64,000 bases of DNA, from the NCBI RefSeq assembly GCF_004364805.1, contig NZ_SOAP01000004.1, forward strand, positions 202,308 through 266,307, written 5' to 3'. Shown piece after piece: positions 55,617 through 64,000 of the stretch. The notes beneath the pieces were generated by a model. The model was not told the origin of the DNA. It saw nothing but the letters and a program-made list of their open reading frames with translations, and did no database searches. Position 1 is the first letter of the stretch. Every line of letters starts with the position of its first letter. The position numbers and the translations under genes are program-made. Source of the stretch: Pelagimonas phthalicica. GTDB taxonomy: Bacteria > Pseudomonadota > Alphaproteobacteria > Rhodobacterales > Rhodobacteraceae.

Positions 55617-55651
55617 GCCGCCCGATTTGCGGCCAATAAAGGACTCTCAAA

Positions 55652-56959
55652 ATGACTCGTGAGTATCTCAAGAAAGCAACCCTGACCGCGCGCAGCGGCG
55701 CTTCGGATGTGACCGAAACCGTTCAGGGAATCTTGAACGATATTGAAACCGGCGGCGACGCCAAGGCCATGGAATACGCAGCCAAATTCGATAATTATTC
55801 CGGCAATGTCATTCTGACGGATGACGAAATTCAGGCCGCGATTGCCGCTGTTCCGGACAAGCTGAAACGCGACATCGAATTCAGCCACGCCAATGTCAAA
55901 CGCTTTGCCGAGGCGCAAAAGGCGTCGATGTCCGACATCGCGGTCGAGGTCATCCCCGGTTTGACCGCGGGTCAAAAGATGATCCCGGTGGATGCGGCGG
56001 GTTGCTATGTGCCCGGCGGGCGTTACAGCCATGTCGCCAGCGCGATCATGACTGTGACCACCGCTAAGGTCGCCGGGTGCAAACATATTGTGGCCTGCTC
56101 GCCCCCGCGCCCGGATGTGGGCATCGCCCCGGCCATTGTCTATGCGGCCCATGTCTGTGGCGCTGACAAGATCATGGCCATGGGCGGCGTCCAGGGCGTG
56201 GCGGCGATGACCTTTGGGCTCTTTGGTTTGCCCAAGGCCAACATCCTTGTTGGTCCGGGCAATCAATTCGTGGCCGAGGCCAAGCGCATTCTCTTTGGCC
56301 GCGTTGGCATCGACATGATCGCCGGCCCCACTGACAGCCTGATCCTGGCCGACGCCTCGGCCGATCCGATGGTTGTGGCCACGGATCTGGTTGGGCAGGC
56401 AGAGCATGGCTACAACTCCCCGGTTTGGCTGGTCACCGACGACAAGGCCCTGGCCGAAGAGGTGATGCGCCTGGTGCCCGTGTTGATCGAGGACCTGCCA
56501 GAGGTAAACCGCGACAACGCCACCGCCGCCTGGCGCGATTATGCCGAGGTGATCCTCTGCGCGGATCGCGAAGAAATGGCGGAGACCTCTGATTTCTATG
56601 CGCCCGAGCACCTGACCGTGATGGCCCAGGATCTCGATTGGTGGCTGGATCGGCTGACATGCTACGGCTCGCTCTTCCTTGGCGAAGAGACAACGGTTGC
56701 CTTTGGCGACAAGGCTTCGGGCACCAACCACGTTTTGCCGACAAGCCGCGCCGCGACCTATACCGGCGGGTTGAGCGTTCACAAATACATGAAAATCGTC
56801 ACCTGGCAGCGCTCGACCGCCGACGCGATGAAACCCATCGCCGAAGCCACCGCGCGCATTTCCCGCCTCGAAGGCATGGAGGCGCATGCCCGGACGGCCG
56901 ATGTGCGTCTGGCCAAGTTCTTCCCGGGCGAAAACTTTGACCTCAGCGCCGAGGGGTGA
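55652..56959 (+). CDS. hpsN: Sulfopropanediol 3-dehydrogenase
   Basis: Oxidises (2S)-DHPS in two NAD-linked steps to (R)-3-sulfolactate. It is a 435-residue member of the histidinol dehydrogenase (HisD) family: PGGRYSHVASAIMTV, GGVQGVAAMTFGL, GPGNQFVAEAKR, AGPTDSLILAD, Gln249/His252 in GQAEHG (zinc ligands in HisD), Glu319-His320 in YAPEHL and SGTNHVLPT. A true HisD is excluded by context: TRAP genes upstream and hpsO, hpsP and suyAB downstream. AAGGA precedes the ATG; the stop overlaps hpsO (GTGA). Confidence 0.95.
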   Translation: MTREYLKKATLTARSGASDVTETVQGILNDIETGGDAKAMEYAAKFDNYSGNVILTDDEIQAAIAAVPDKLKRDIEFSHANVKRFAEAQKASMSDIAVEVIPGLTAGQKMIPVDAAGCYVPGGRYSHVASAIMTVTTAKVAGCKHIVACSPPRPDVGIAPAIVYAAHVCGADKIMAMGGVQGVAAMTFGLFGLPKANILVGPGNQFVAEAKRILFGRVGIDMIAGPTDSLILADASADPMVVATDLVGQAEHGYNSPVWLVTDDKALAEEVMRLVPVLIEDLPEVNRDNATAAWRDYAEVILCADREEMAETSDFYAPEHLTVMAQDLDWWLDRLTCYGSLFLGEETTVAFGDKASGTNHVLPTSRAATYTGGLSVHKYMKIVTWQRSTADAMKPIAEATARISRLEGMEAHARTADVRLAKFFPGENFDLSAEG

Positions 56960-57702
56960 CCGTGACCAGCTATCTCCCAGATCTGTCGGGTCATGTGGCC
57001 CTGATCACCGGGGCCAGCTCGGGCCTTGGTCGCCGGGCCGCTGAACTCCTGTCTTTGGCGGGCGCGCGCACCATTGGCGTCGCCCGCCGGGCCGAGGCAT
57101 TGTCGTCTTTGAACGGGGTCCATGCCCTGCCTTGGGATCTGTCGGACCGGGACAGTTTGGCCGATCTCGCGCAGGCGGCCTGTGCCCCCTACGGCCCGCC
57201 CGACATTCTTGTTCATGCCGCCGGGATCAACACCCGCGAAACTGCGGACGAGGTGACACCACAGGGCTGGGACACCACGTTCGACCTGAATCTGGCTGTG
57301 CCGTTCTTTCTGTCCCAACACCTTGTCGGGGGCATGAAGGAAAAAGGTTGGGGGCGGATTGTCAATTTCGCTTCACTGCAATCCCACCGCGCCTTTCCCG
57401 GCGGGTTGAGCTATGGCGCGTCCAAGGGCGGTATCGCCCAGATGACCCGCGCCATGGCCGAGGCCTGGTCGGCAGACGGGATTTGCGTCAATGCCATCGG
57501 GCCGGGCTTTTTCCGCACGGAACTGACCGCTGCCGTCTTCAACGATCCCGAACGGGCCGCCCGCAACGCCGCCCAGACCTGTATCGGTCGCAATGGCGAA
57601 CCCGAGGATCTCGACGGCCCTATCTTGTTCTTTTGCTCAGACGCCTGCGCCTTCGTGACAGGGCAGGTTTTGATGGTCGATGGGGGGTTCACAGCGAAAT
57701 GA
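56956..57702 (+). CDS. hpsO: DHPS 2-dehydrogenase, short-chain dehydrogenase (HpsO)
   Basis: One of two enzymes that interconvert the DHPS enantiomers via dihydroxyacetone sulfonate. A 248-residue classical SDR: TGASSGLGRRAAELL at the N-terminus, HAAGINTRETADEV (NAG-like motif), and catalytic Ser140, Tyr153, Lys157 (SYGASKGG). Start is GTG at 56956 overlapping the hpsN stop; a GTG at 56962 is the alternative. Its stop overlaps hpsP. Assignment to HpsO rests on operon position and family. Confidence 0.88.
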   Translation: MTVTSYLPDLSGHVALITGASSGLGRRAAELLSLAGARTIGVARRAEALSSLNGVHALPWDLSDRDSLADLAQAACAPYGPPDILVHAAGINTRETADEVTPQGWDTTFDLNLAVPFFLSQHLVGGMKEKGWGRIVNFASLQSHRAFPGGLSYGASKGGIAQMTRAMAEAWSADGICVNAIGPGFFRTELTAAVFNDPERAARNAAQTCIGRNGEPEDLDGPILFFCSDACAFVTGQVLMVDGGFTAK

Positions 57703-58661
57703 AAGCGCTCGTTTATACCGGTGTCGAAACCCTGGCCTATCGCGACTTTGACGACCCAAAGCCCGATCAGGGCGACACCCTCGTCAAAATCGACAGTGTC
57801 GGCATCTGTGGATCAGATATGCATGCCTATCTCGGGCATGACGAACGCCGCCCCGCCCCTCTGATCCTTGGTCACGAGGGCGCAGGCATCACCAGTGACG
57901 GGCGCAAGGTGACGATCAATCCGCTTGTGACCGATCCAAACAGCGTCGCCAGCCGCTCGGGGCGGGAAAATCTCTGCCCGTCTCGGCAAATCATCTCGAT
58001 GCCCCCGCGCGAAGGGGCCTTTGCCGACTATGTCGCCATTCCCGAGCGCAACCTCGTTGAGGTCCCAGATCACGTCTCACTGGAACAGGCGGCACTGGCC
58101 GAACCCATTGCGGTCAGCTGGCACGCCGCCCGGCTTGCCCTTGCCGCCCTGCACCCGGCGGATGAGCGGCGCGCCCATGTGATCGGCGGCGGAGCCATTG
58201 GCCTTGCCGCGGCTCTGTCACTACGCGCCATGGGCCTCACGGATGTGACGCTTTCTGAACCCAACGAGGTCCGGGCCGCTTATCTGCGCGACACCTGCGA
58301 CATCCGCATCGACAACAACCCGGCCAGCGGCATCACCCTGATCGTGGACGCGGTCGGCTATGCCGCGACGCGGGCCATGGCCTCGGCCCTTGTCAGCCCG
58401 GGTGGTGTGATCATGCATATTGGCCTGGGTGAAGCGGATGGCGGCTTTGATATTCGTCGCATCACGCTTCAGGAAATCACCGTCATCGGCACCTACACCT
58501 ATACCGCGCAGGATTTCAAAGACACCTGCGCGGCCATGTTCAGCGGCCAGCTTGGCGCGCTGGATTGGGTCGAAACCCGCCCCCTATCCGAAGGTGCCAC
58601 CGCCTTCGCCGATATCCGCGCAGGCTACGTGTCTGCGCCCAAACTCATCCTAAAACCGTAA
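57699..58661 (+). CDS. hpsP: DHPS 2-dehydrogenase, zinc-type alcohol dehydrogenase (HpsP)
   Basis: The second enantiomer-converting dehydrogenase. A 320-residue medium-chain dehydrogenase: catalytic zinc ligands Cys37 (GICGSD) and His59/Glu60 (GHEGAG), nucleotide site VIGGGAIGLAAALSL. The structural-zinc loop is degenerate: of the four usual cysteines, Asp79, Ser82 and Ser85 replace three and only Cys93 remains. The ATG at 57699 overlaps the hpsO stop. The gene is followed by suyA after 18 bp. Function by context. Confidence 0.87.
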   Translation: MKALVYTGVETLAYRDFDDPKPDQGDTLVKIDSVGICGSDMHAYLGHDERRPAPLILGHEGAGITSDGRKVTINPLVTDPNSVASRSGRENLCPSRQIISMPPREGAFADYVAIPERNLVEVPDHVSLEQAALAEPIAVSWHAARLALAALHPADERRAHVIGGGAIGLAAALSLRAMGLTDVTLSEPNEVRAAYLRDTCDIRIDNNPASGITLIVDAVGYAATRAMASALVSPGGVIMHIGLGEADGGFDIRRITLQEITVIGTYTYTAQDFKDTCAAMFSGQLGALDWVETRPLSEGATAFADIRAGYVSAPKLILKP

Positions 58662-58679
58662 AGAAAACCGGAGACATTC

Positions 58680-58985
58680 ATGTCAAACCCTGCTCCCAAT
58701 GAAATCCCGCATCTTCTGGTGCATGAAGAGGCCGACAATGTCGGCGTTGTGGTTGTCGAAGGCCTGACCGCAGGCACCGATATGCTGTGCTGCATCACGC
58801 ATGACAATTCGACTTTCCGCCTGACTGCCGGGGCGGATGTGCCCATCGGTCACAAGATCGCGCTCAAAGACCTCAAGGATGGCGACACCGCGATCAAATA
58901 CGGCGAGGACATTGGCAAAATCATCGCTGACATCCCCCAGGGCGGTCACGTGCATACCCAAAATTGCAAAACCAAACGCTGGTAA
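58680..58985 (+). CDS. suyA: (2R)-sulfolactate sulfo-lyase subunit alpha
   Basis: Small subunit of the Fe-dependent lyase that splits (R)-3-sulfolactate into pyruvate and bisulfite. A 101-residue protein of the SAF/altronate dehydratase N-terminal type: [53 protein letters not shown] and [12 protein letters not shown] are as in SuyA/UxaA N-domains. GGAG precedes the ATG. SuyB follows 23 bp downstream, as in other suyAB operons. Confidence 0.94.
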   Translation: MSNPAPNEIPHLLVHEEADNVGVVVVEGLTAGTDMLCCITHDNSTFRLTAGADVPIGHKIALKDLKDGDTAIKYGEDIGKIIADIPQGGHVHTQNCKTKRW

Positions 58986-59008
58986 CCCATTTCTCAAGGA
59001 TCAGAACA

Positions 59009-60187
59009 ATGACCAATTTTTCGAATATGACCATCATGGGCTACCGGCGCGAAAATGGCCGCGTGGGTGTGCGCAACCATGTGCTTATCCTGCCTGTTGA
59101 TGACATCTCCAACGCCGCCTGCGAGGCGGTTGCGAACAATGTCAAAGGCACGTTGGCCATTCCTCACGCCTATGGCCGTCTGCAATTTGGCGAAGATCTG
59201 GAATTGCATTTCCGCACCATGATCGGCACCGGAGCCAACCCGAATGTGCATTCCGTCGTGGTGATCGGGATCGAGCCGGGCTGGACCAAACGTATCGCAG
59301 ATGGCATTCGCGAAACCGGCAAGGAAGTGGCCGAATTCTCGATCGAGCAGAACGGCGATTTTGAAACCATCCGCCGCGCCTCCTGGGCCGCCAAGGATTT
59401 CGTTCACAAAGCGACCGAAGTGCAGCGCGAGGAATGCTCGATCAACGAATTGTGGGTCTCGACCAAATGCGGCGAAAGCGACACCACAACAGGCCTCGGA
59501 TCCTGCCCAACCGTGGGCAATATGTATGACAAACTCCTGCCCGAAGGGATCACCGGCTTCTTTGGTGAAACCTCCGAGATCACCGGCGCCGAACATATTT
59601 GCCAGAAACGCGCGATCAACGAAGAGGTGGGCGCACGTTGGTACAAGATGTGGAAGGCCTATCAGGACGACGTGATTTTTGCGCACCAAACCGATGACCT
59701 GTCTGACAGCCAGCCGACCAAAGGCAATATCGAGGGCGGCCTGACCACCATCGAAGAAAAAGCCTTGGGTAACTTGGAAAAAATCGGTCGCACCTCACAG
59801 TTTATCGACATTCTTGAGCCCGCCGAGATGCCAAAATCGGGCAAGGGTCTGTACTTTATGGACAGCTCTTCGGCCGCGGCGGAATGTGTGACGCTCATGG
59901 CAGCGGGGGGCGCGGTGATCCACACTTTCCCAACCGGTCAGGGCAATGTCGTCGGCAACCCGATTGTGCCGGTGATCAAGATCACAGCCAACCCGCGCAC
60001 CGTCCGCACCATGGGTGAGCATGTGGATGTTGACGTCTCCGGCATCCTGCGTCGCGAGCAAACGATCGACGAGGCCGGTGATGCGCTGATTGAGATGATC
60101 CGTCGCACTGCCAATGGCCGCAACACCGCTGCCGAAGCTCTTGGGCATCGCGAATTCTCGATGACCAAGCTGTATCGCAGCGCCTAA
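59009..60187 (+). CDS. suyB: (2R)-sulfolactate sulfo-lyase subunit beta
   Basis: Large catalytic subunit of SuyAB, an altronate-dehydratase-like protein of 392 residues. Landmarks: [57 protein letters not shown] (cysteine and serine region likely near the metal site), and C-terminal [14 protein letters not shown]. The ATG at 59009 has AAGGA upstream; an earlier in-frame start overlaps suyA and is unlikely. With suyA it makes the desulfonating step of the pathway. Confidence 0.95.
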   Translation: MTNFSNMTIMGYRRENGRVGVRNHVLILPVDDISNAACEAVANNVKGTLAIPHAYGRLQFGEDLELHFRTMIGTGANPNVHSVVVIGIEPGWTKRIADGIRETGKEVAEFSIEQNGDFETIRRASWAAKDFVHKATEVQREECSINELWVSTKCGESDTTTGLGSCPTVGNMYDKLLPEGITGFFGETSEITGAEHICQKRAINEEVGARWYKMWKAYQDDVIFAHQTDDLSDSQPTKGNIEGGLTTIEEKALGNLEKIGRTSQFIDILEPAEMPKSGKGLYFMDSSSAAAECVTLMAAGGAVIHTFPTGQGNVVGNPIVPVIKITANPRTVRTMGEHVDVDVSGILRREQTIDEAGDALIEMIRRTANGRNTAAEALGHREFSMTKLYRSA

Positions 60188-60240
60188 ATCACGGGGTGGC
60201 CCGCCGTTTCGCGGGCCGCTCTTGCCAAAGGAACCATGCC

Positions 60241-61257
60241 ATGACCGAAACGGTCCAAATCTCGCTGCAAGACGCGTTCTCGCTCTTGACCCAAGTGTTT
60301 GAGAGATCGGGCGCGTCCAAGGGCGTGGCAACCAGCGTTGCCCATGCCCTTGTCGCGGCAGAGAGCGAAGGCCAGATCGGGCATGGGTTTTCCCGGGTGG
60401 CCGATTACGCCGCCCAGTTGCAAAGCGGCAAAATCAATCCAAACGCCGATATGGTCCTGACCCGCCCCGCCCCCGCCGGCCTGCATGTGCTGGCGGATTA
60501 CGGCTTTGCCTATCCGGCCATCGAGGCCGCGCTTGCCGCAGGCCTGCCCCTGGCGCGCGAGATGGGCATCGCCGTCATGACCATCGGCAACTCGCATCAT
60601 TGCGGGGCCTTGGCCATTCATGTGGAAAAGATCGCCCAGGCCGGGCTGGTTGGTCTAATGGTTGCCAACACCCCCAAGGCCATCGCCCCTTGGGGGGCCA
60701 AGGATCCGGTCTTTGGAACCAATCCCATCGCCTTTGCCACACCCGTCAAAGATGCTCCTCCGCTGGTCATCGACCTGTCCCTGTCTGTCGTGGCAAGGGG
60801 CAAGGTCATGGCCGCCAAAAAGGCTGGCAAGCCGATCCCCACAGGCTGGGCGCTGGATGCCCAAGGTCAGCCCACCACCGATCCCGAGGCCGCGCTAGAG
60901 GGCACCATGCTGCCCATCGGAGATGCCAAGGGCACCACCTTGGCCCTGATGATCGAAGTGCTGGCCTCGGCCCTGACCGGCAGTGCCTTTAGCGCCGAAG
61001 CCGGGTCGTTCTTTCATGCCGACGGGCCACGGCCCAATGTCGGGCAAACCATCATCGCCATCGACCCGGGCAGTCGCAGTGATTTTGGCGCGCGTGTCAA
61101 AACGCTGCTGGATCAGATCGCCGCCATGCCGGGCGCGCGGCTTCCGGGCGCGCGCCGCCGCGCGGCCATTGCCAGATCCGAAAGCGACGGGTTGCAGGTT
61201 CCCGCACATCTTTTTCATCAGGTTCAAAAGCTGGCCAATCCTGATGCCCAGACCTAA
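60241..61257 (+). CDS. comC: (2R)-3-sulfolactate dehydrogenase, Ldh/malate dehydrogenase-2 family (ComC-like)
   Basis: A 338-residue NAD(P)-dependent oxidoreductase of the malate/L-lactate dehydrogenase 2 family: HALVAAESEGQIGHGFSRVADY, NSHHCGALAIHVEKIAQAG, MVANTPKAIAPWGAKDPVFGTNPIAFA. In sulfolactate degraders ComC interconverts (R)-sulfolactate and sulfopyruvate. The usual partner SlcC is absent here, so its job may be to bring sulfopyruvate to (R)-sulfolactate for SuyAB. AAAGGAACC precedes the ATG at 60241; the open frame before it is not used. Confidence 0.88.
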   Translation: MTETVQISLQDAFSLLTQVFERSGASKGVATSVAHALVAAESEGQIGHGFSRVADYAAQLQSGKINPNADMVLTRPAPAGLHVLADYGFAYPAIEAALAAGLPLAREMGIAVMTIGNSHHCGALAIHVEKIAQAGLVGLMVANTPKAIAPWGAKDPVFGTNPIAFATPVKDAPPLVIDLSLSVVARGKVMAAKKAGKPIPTGWALDAQGQPTTDPEAALEGTMLPIGDAKGTTLALMIEVLASALTGSAFSAEAGSFFHADGPRPNVGQTIIAIDPGSRSDFGARVKTLLDQIAAMPGARLPGARRRAAIARSESDGLQVPAHLFHQVQKLANPDAQT

Positions 61258-61272
61258 TTCCAAGAGGACACC

Positions 61273-62313
61273 GTGCAGTTACTAACCCTCTCAAAATCTG
61301 ACCGGATCGCGGGGCTTCAGGCCCTGTTGCCGGGGGTTATGGTGATCCTCGTGATTGCACTGGCCAGCAGGTTCATTTCCGAGCATTACGGGGCCCCCGC
61401 GATGCTCTTGGCCCTGCTCTTTGGCATCAGCATGAATTTCCTGTCCACGCATGACGATTGCGCCCCCGGCATCGCCTTTGGGGCCAAGACCGTCCTGCGC
61501 TTTGGTGTCGCCTTGCTGGGCTTGCGGATCAGCTTTGACATGATCGGAACGCTTGGCTGGCCTGTGGTGGCGCTGGTTGTAGCCATGGTACCGATGACAA
61601 TCGGCTTTGGGTTCCTCGTGGCGCGGTTCTTTGGCTTTGCCAATCGGTTTGCCTTTTTGTCATCCGGGGCCGTGGCCATTTGCGGCGCATCCGCCGCCAT
61701 GGCGATAGCGGCCATCCAGCCCAAAGACGAAAAATCCGACGATCGCCTGGTCTTTACCGTTGTTGGTGTCACTCTTCTGTCGACTGCTGCCATGATCCTC
61801 TACCCGATCCTCAGCCAGTTTCTGGGCTTCGACGATCACAAGGCCGGGATCTATCTTGGCGCGACAATCCACGATGTCGCGCAGGTAGTTGGGGCCGGGT
61901 TCTCGATCTCGCCCGAAGCCGGGGAAACCGCCACTTTGGTGAAATTGCTGCGCGTTGCGATGCTGGCACCGGTGATCATGGCCGCGACCTTCCTGATTCA
62001 CCGGCACACAACCACCACGGCCGAGCATCAACGCCCTCCTCTGATGCCTGCCTTTGTTGTCGGCTTCATCGCCCTGGCCACGCTGAATTCGCTGCTGGCG
62101 CTACCGCAGCCCGTGCTTGCTCTCGCCGCCAGCGGGTCTGGTTGGCTCCTGCTCGCCTCTATCGCTGCGGTTGGCCTGCAAACGCGCCCCGCCGAAGTGC
62201 TCAAGGTTGGCCGGGCAGCGGCGGGCATGTTGCTTGCCGAGACCTTGTTTCTCGCGGCCCTTGTCGCGCTGGCGCTGACTTTCCTCCCCCAGTTTTCAAC
62301 CGCAACCCCCTAA
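61273..62313 (+). CDS. suyZ: UPF0324 (YeiH-like) membrane protein, probable sulfite/sulfate exporter
   Basis: A 346-residue inner-membrane protein with about 10 helices, of the COG2855 family. Typical phrases: FLSTHDDCAPGIAFGAKTVLRFGVALLGLRIS, SSGAVAICGASAAMA, ATIHDVAQVVGAGF. Members next to sulfonate genes are named TauZ/SuyZ and thought to remove the sulfite or sulfate set free. GTG start at 61273 with GAGGA upstream. Its position after suyAB and comC fits this. Confidence 0.85.
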   Translation: MQLLTLSKSDRIAGLQALLPGVMVILVIALASRFISEHYGAPAMLLALLFGISMNFLSTHDDCAPGIAFGAKTVLRFGVALLGLRISFDMIGTLGWPVVALVVAMVPMTIGFGFLVARFFGFANRFAFLSSGAVAICGASAAMAIAAIQPKDEKSDDRLVFTVVGVTLLSTAAMILYPILSQFLGFDDHKAGIYLGATIHDVAQVVGAGFSISPEAGETATLVKLLRVAMLAPVIMAATFLIHRHTTTTAEHQRPPLMPAFVVGFIALATLNSLLALPQPVLALAASGSGWLLLASIAAVGLQTRPAEVLKVGRAAAGMLLAETLFLAALVALALTFLPQFSTATP

Positions 62314-62325
62314 GGAGACACCAAA

Positions 62326-62742
62326 ATGTTCACCTCTATCCTGATCCCGGTTGCCATCGACCACGAGGCGCTCGTGACCAAGAAAATCGCAACAGCGCGC
62401 GCTATGCTGGCCCCGGGAGGCAAGATCACCTTGCTGACCGTGCTCGAACAAATTCCGGGCTTCACCGCTGAATTTGTGACTGTTAAGACCGAAAACCGCC
62501 TCTCAGAAAAAATCATGGCCGCGCTGCAAGACCTCGCCCAAGGGGCCAGTGACATCGATTGTAGGGTCGAAACGGGCAAGCCGGGTGTCCGCATCACAAC
62601 CGTCGCTCAGGAGATGGGTGCCGATCTCATCATTGTTGGCGCGCACCACCCGTCGGCCATGGACTACTTTCTGGGCTCCACCGCTGCACGCGTAGCCCGT
62701 CGCGCGCCCTGTTCGGTTCTCATCCAGCGCCCTCTGGACTAA
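62326..62742 (+). CDS. Universal stress protein family protein
   Basis: A 138-residue UspA-domain protein: FTSILIPVAIDHEA at the N-terminus and the ATP-binding GAHHPSAMDYFLGSTAARV motif. AAGGAGA precedes the ATG, 12 bp after the exporter stop. Usp genes often ride with sulfonate and TRAP operons; ligand-binding and role here are unknown. Confidence 0.88.
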   Translation: MFTSILIPVAIDHEALVTKKIATARAMLAPGGKITLLTVLEQIPGFTAEFVTVKTENRLSEKIMAALQDLAQGASDIDCRVETGKPGVRITTVAQEMGADLIIVGAHHPSAMDYFLGSTAARVARRAPCSVLIQRPLD

Positions 62743-62763
62743 TATCGTGCGAAAGGGGGCGTG

Positions 62764-63684
62764 ATGGCCAAAATCCGAAGACCGCAACGCAATGGTGACA
62801 CTCCAGGTCACAGCACCTTGTCCGATCCGGGGCAAGGGGATGGCACGTCTTTGGATGAAAAACCCTATGACGGTCGCCGTTTGTCCTATGCGACGACCTT
62901 TACGAACCCGGTTCAACAAAAGATCATTCAAGCCATCGAACTGATCACGGCCAAACCCGGCCTGTTGCGCAAGATTCGCCGCTTTGAGGCGATGGGCGTG
63001 CCCCATGGTCAGGCCTTTTGGCCCAAGGCCTTGAACGTCATGGGGATCGATATCGAAACCCCGGATGCGGAAATTGCGCGCATCCCCAAAACCGGCCCTG
63101 TCGTGATTACCGCAAACCACCCGCATGGATTGGTTGACGGCATGGTTCTGGCCGAAATCATTGGCCGCGTCCGCACCGATTACAAGATCCTCACCAGATC
63201 CCTGCTGACCGGCGTGGCCGAAATTGACGAATTCATGATCCCGGTGCCTTTTGCCCATGATCCTGACGCGCTGGACAAAAGCCTTGAGATGCGCCGCCGC
63301 GCCATGGACCATCTGAAACATGGCGGGGTCTTGGCGCTGTTCCCATCCGGGGTGGTGGCTTCGGCGGATCGTTGGTTTGGCCCTGCAATTGAACGCTCCT
63401 GGAGCGCCTTCACCGCCAAATTGATCCAACGCTCGGGGGCAACCGTTGTCCCGATCCGGTTCCCCGGACAAAACAGCCGCGCCTATCAGATCGCCAGCCT
63501 GACCTCGCAAACCCTGCGGCAGGGGCTTTTGCTGTTCGAAGTCAAACACGCTTTGAACAAACCGCAACGCCCCCATATAGGCACCCCGATCCTCCCGTCT
63601 GACATTGAACGCTGGAGCGGTGACCCAATGGGGTTGATGACCTGGTTGCGCGACGAAACGCTGGGGCTTGGCGGATCAAGCTAG
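62764..63684 (+). CDS. 1-acyl-glycerol-3-phosphate acyltransferase-like protein
   Basis: A 306-residue PlsC-family acyltransferase: catalytic NHPHGLVDG (His-x4-Asp), the EGT-like segment FPSGVVAS, and conserved LIQRSGATVVPIRFPGQ. No clear membrane helix. It starts at ATG 62764 (a GTG sits directly before). 21 bp from the usp gene, so possibly in the hps operon, but functionally unrelated; may acylate a lipid or ornithine lipid precursor. Confidence 0.8.
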   Translation: MAKIRRPQRNGDTPGHSTLSDPGQGDGTSLDEKPYDGRRLSYATTFTNPVQQKIIQAIELITAKPGLLRKIRRFEAMGVPHGQAFWPKALNVMGIDIETPDAEIARIPKTGPVVITANHPHGLVDGMVLAEIIGRVRTDYKILTRSLLTGVAEIDEFMIPVPFAHDPDALDKSLEMRRRAMDHLKHGGVLALFPSGVVASADRWFGPAIERSWSAFTAKLIQRSGATVVPIRFPGQNSRAYQIASLTSQTLRQGLLLFEVKHALNKPQRPHIGTPILPSDIERWSGDPMGLMTWLRDETLGLGGSS

Positions 63685-63815
63685 GACCCCGGGCGTTACG
63701 ACACACCAGAACATCATCCGGCTTTCAAACCCAGCCCAATGGCCTCGCCCCCTATCCGCCAGCGCTGAAAATGCCCCCTGCCAAAAGGGTCCCCATTGCA
63801 TCCCGGCAATGCTTT

Positions 63816-63833
63816 CTAGGGTCAGGACCCTAG
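63816..63833. repeat. 18-bp palindrome matching the tip of the 50799-51067 element
   Basis: CTAGGGTC-AG-GACCCTAG, perfect 8-2-8. Its first 12 bases (CTAGGGTCAGGA) equal the terminal repeat of the MITE-like element. It covers the stop of the iolC-like gene (63830-63832). Confidence 0.7.
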
Positions 63834-64000
63834 GCCTGCTTTGGCACCCTCGCCTGGTCCCAGATCGTACATAGCCTGCTGAATCGTTCGGCCATCTGGT
63901 CAACGGCCTCTGCGTCGTTGATGTCGCCTTTGAGCCAGGCGCGGGCGGGGTCGGCGAAGATTGTGCGGCCGACGGCAAAGCCTTTGACCAGGGGTTGTTT
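63830..64000 (-). CDS. iolC: IolC-like 5-dehydro-2-deoxygluconokinase, C-terminal end (partial)
   Basis: The last 56 codons of a minus-strand gene continuing past base 64000. It reads KQPLVKGFAVGRTIFADPAR, then AWLKGDINDAEAVDQMAERF and a final TIWDQAR region. This agrees with the C-terminal aldolase-like (DUF2090) domain found at the end of IolC proteins of alphaproteobacteria, involved in inositol breakdown. The TAG stop lies inside the 63816-63833 palindrome. Confidence 0.72.
   Translation of the reverse strand, partial: KQPLVKGFAVGRTIFADPARAWLKGDINDAEAVDQMAERFSRLCTIWDQARVPKQA

Noticed and set aside
55652..56959. Histidinol dehydrogenase (hisD) for histidine synthesis
   Set aside because: Although family is the same, the neighbours are DHPS uptake and sulfolactate genes, as in known hpsN clusters.
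63676..63978. 100-codon minus-strand frame at the right edge
   Set aside because: Wrong frame; the frame next to it gives the clear IolC C-terminus ending at 63830.

Overview
The window looks like a chromosomal segment of a marine alphaproteobacterium of the Rhodobacterales (Roseobacter group). Pointers are the moderately high GC, the many TRAP transporter genes, a dihydroxypropanesulfonate (DHPS) catabolic operon of the roseobacter type, Hint-domain proteins of the kind common in this group, and an extragenic palindrome next to rnr that resembles ones I remember from Rhodobacterales genomes. No tRNA, rRNA, CRISPR array or intact transposase gene was seen.

Layout. 1-15165 is mostly core and small conserved genes. 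It holds the 5' part of rnr, a tightly overlapping dapE/GNAT/DUF2064 operon, a translationally coupled pair of Hint-domain genes, a bacterial ionotropic-glutamate-receptor-like channel, dapD, a LOG-family gene, a membrane sugar-nucleotide dehydratase and asd. Three lysine/diaminopimelate genes (dapE, dapD, asd) therefore lie within 11 kb. About 0.9 kb after asd has no convincing large gene but does contain a 13-bp-stem hairpin with a pyrimidine-rich loop.

15689-41675 (together with the dehydratase at 10128-11999) is a large extracellular polysaccharide locus. It has sugar-nucleotide genes for UDP-xylose, GDP-fucose (two gmd-like genes and fcl) and UDP-galacturonate, six glycosyltransferases, two acyltransferases, two FkbM methyltransferases, a Wzx flippase, a probable Wzy polymerase and a Wzz/BY-kinase. 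It also has two convergent beta-helix genes: a 1055-residue RTX protein and a 783-residue protein built like a phage tailspike. No priming glycosyltransferase and no outer-membrane export (Wza-type) gene is in the window.

41701-50818 is a catabolic island: an M20 deacetylase, a DoeA-type ectoine hydrolase, a class III aminotransferase, a TRAP transporter and a GMC oxidoreductase. Together the first three could form a variant ectoine-degradation route. The 3' end of the GMC gene runs into a 269-bp element with perfect 24-bp terminal inverted repeats that supplies its last codons and stop.

51079-63684 is a DHPS degradation cluster: a LacI regulator, twin LacI-type operators, a 63-residue membrane protein, TRAP genes hpsKLM, hpsN, hpsO, hpsP, suyA, suyB, comC, a UPF0324 exporter, a universal stress protein and an acyltransferase. 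Inferred route: DHPS is taken up, its enantiomers are interconverted by HpsO/HpsP, HpsN oxidises it to (R)-sulfolactate, SuyAB splits this to pyruvate and sulfite, and the sulfur anion is exported. The window ends inside the 3' part of an iolC-like gene on the minus strand.
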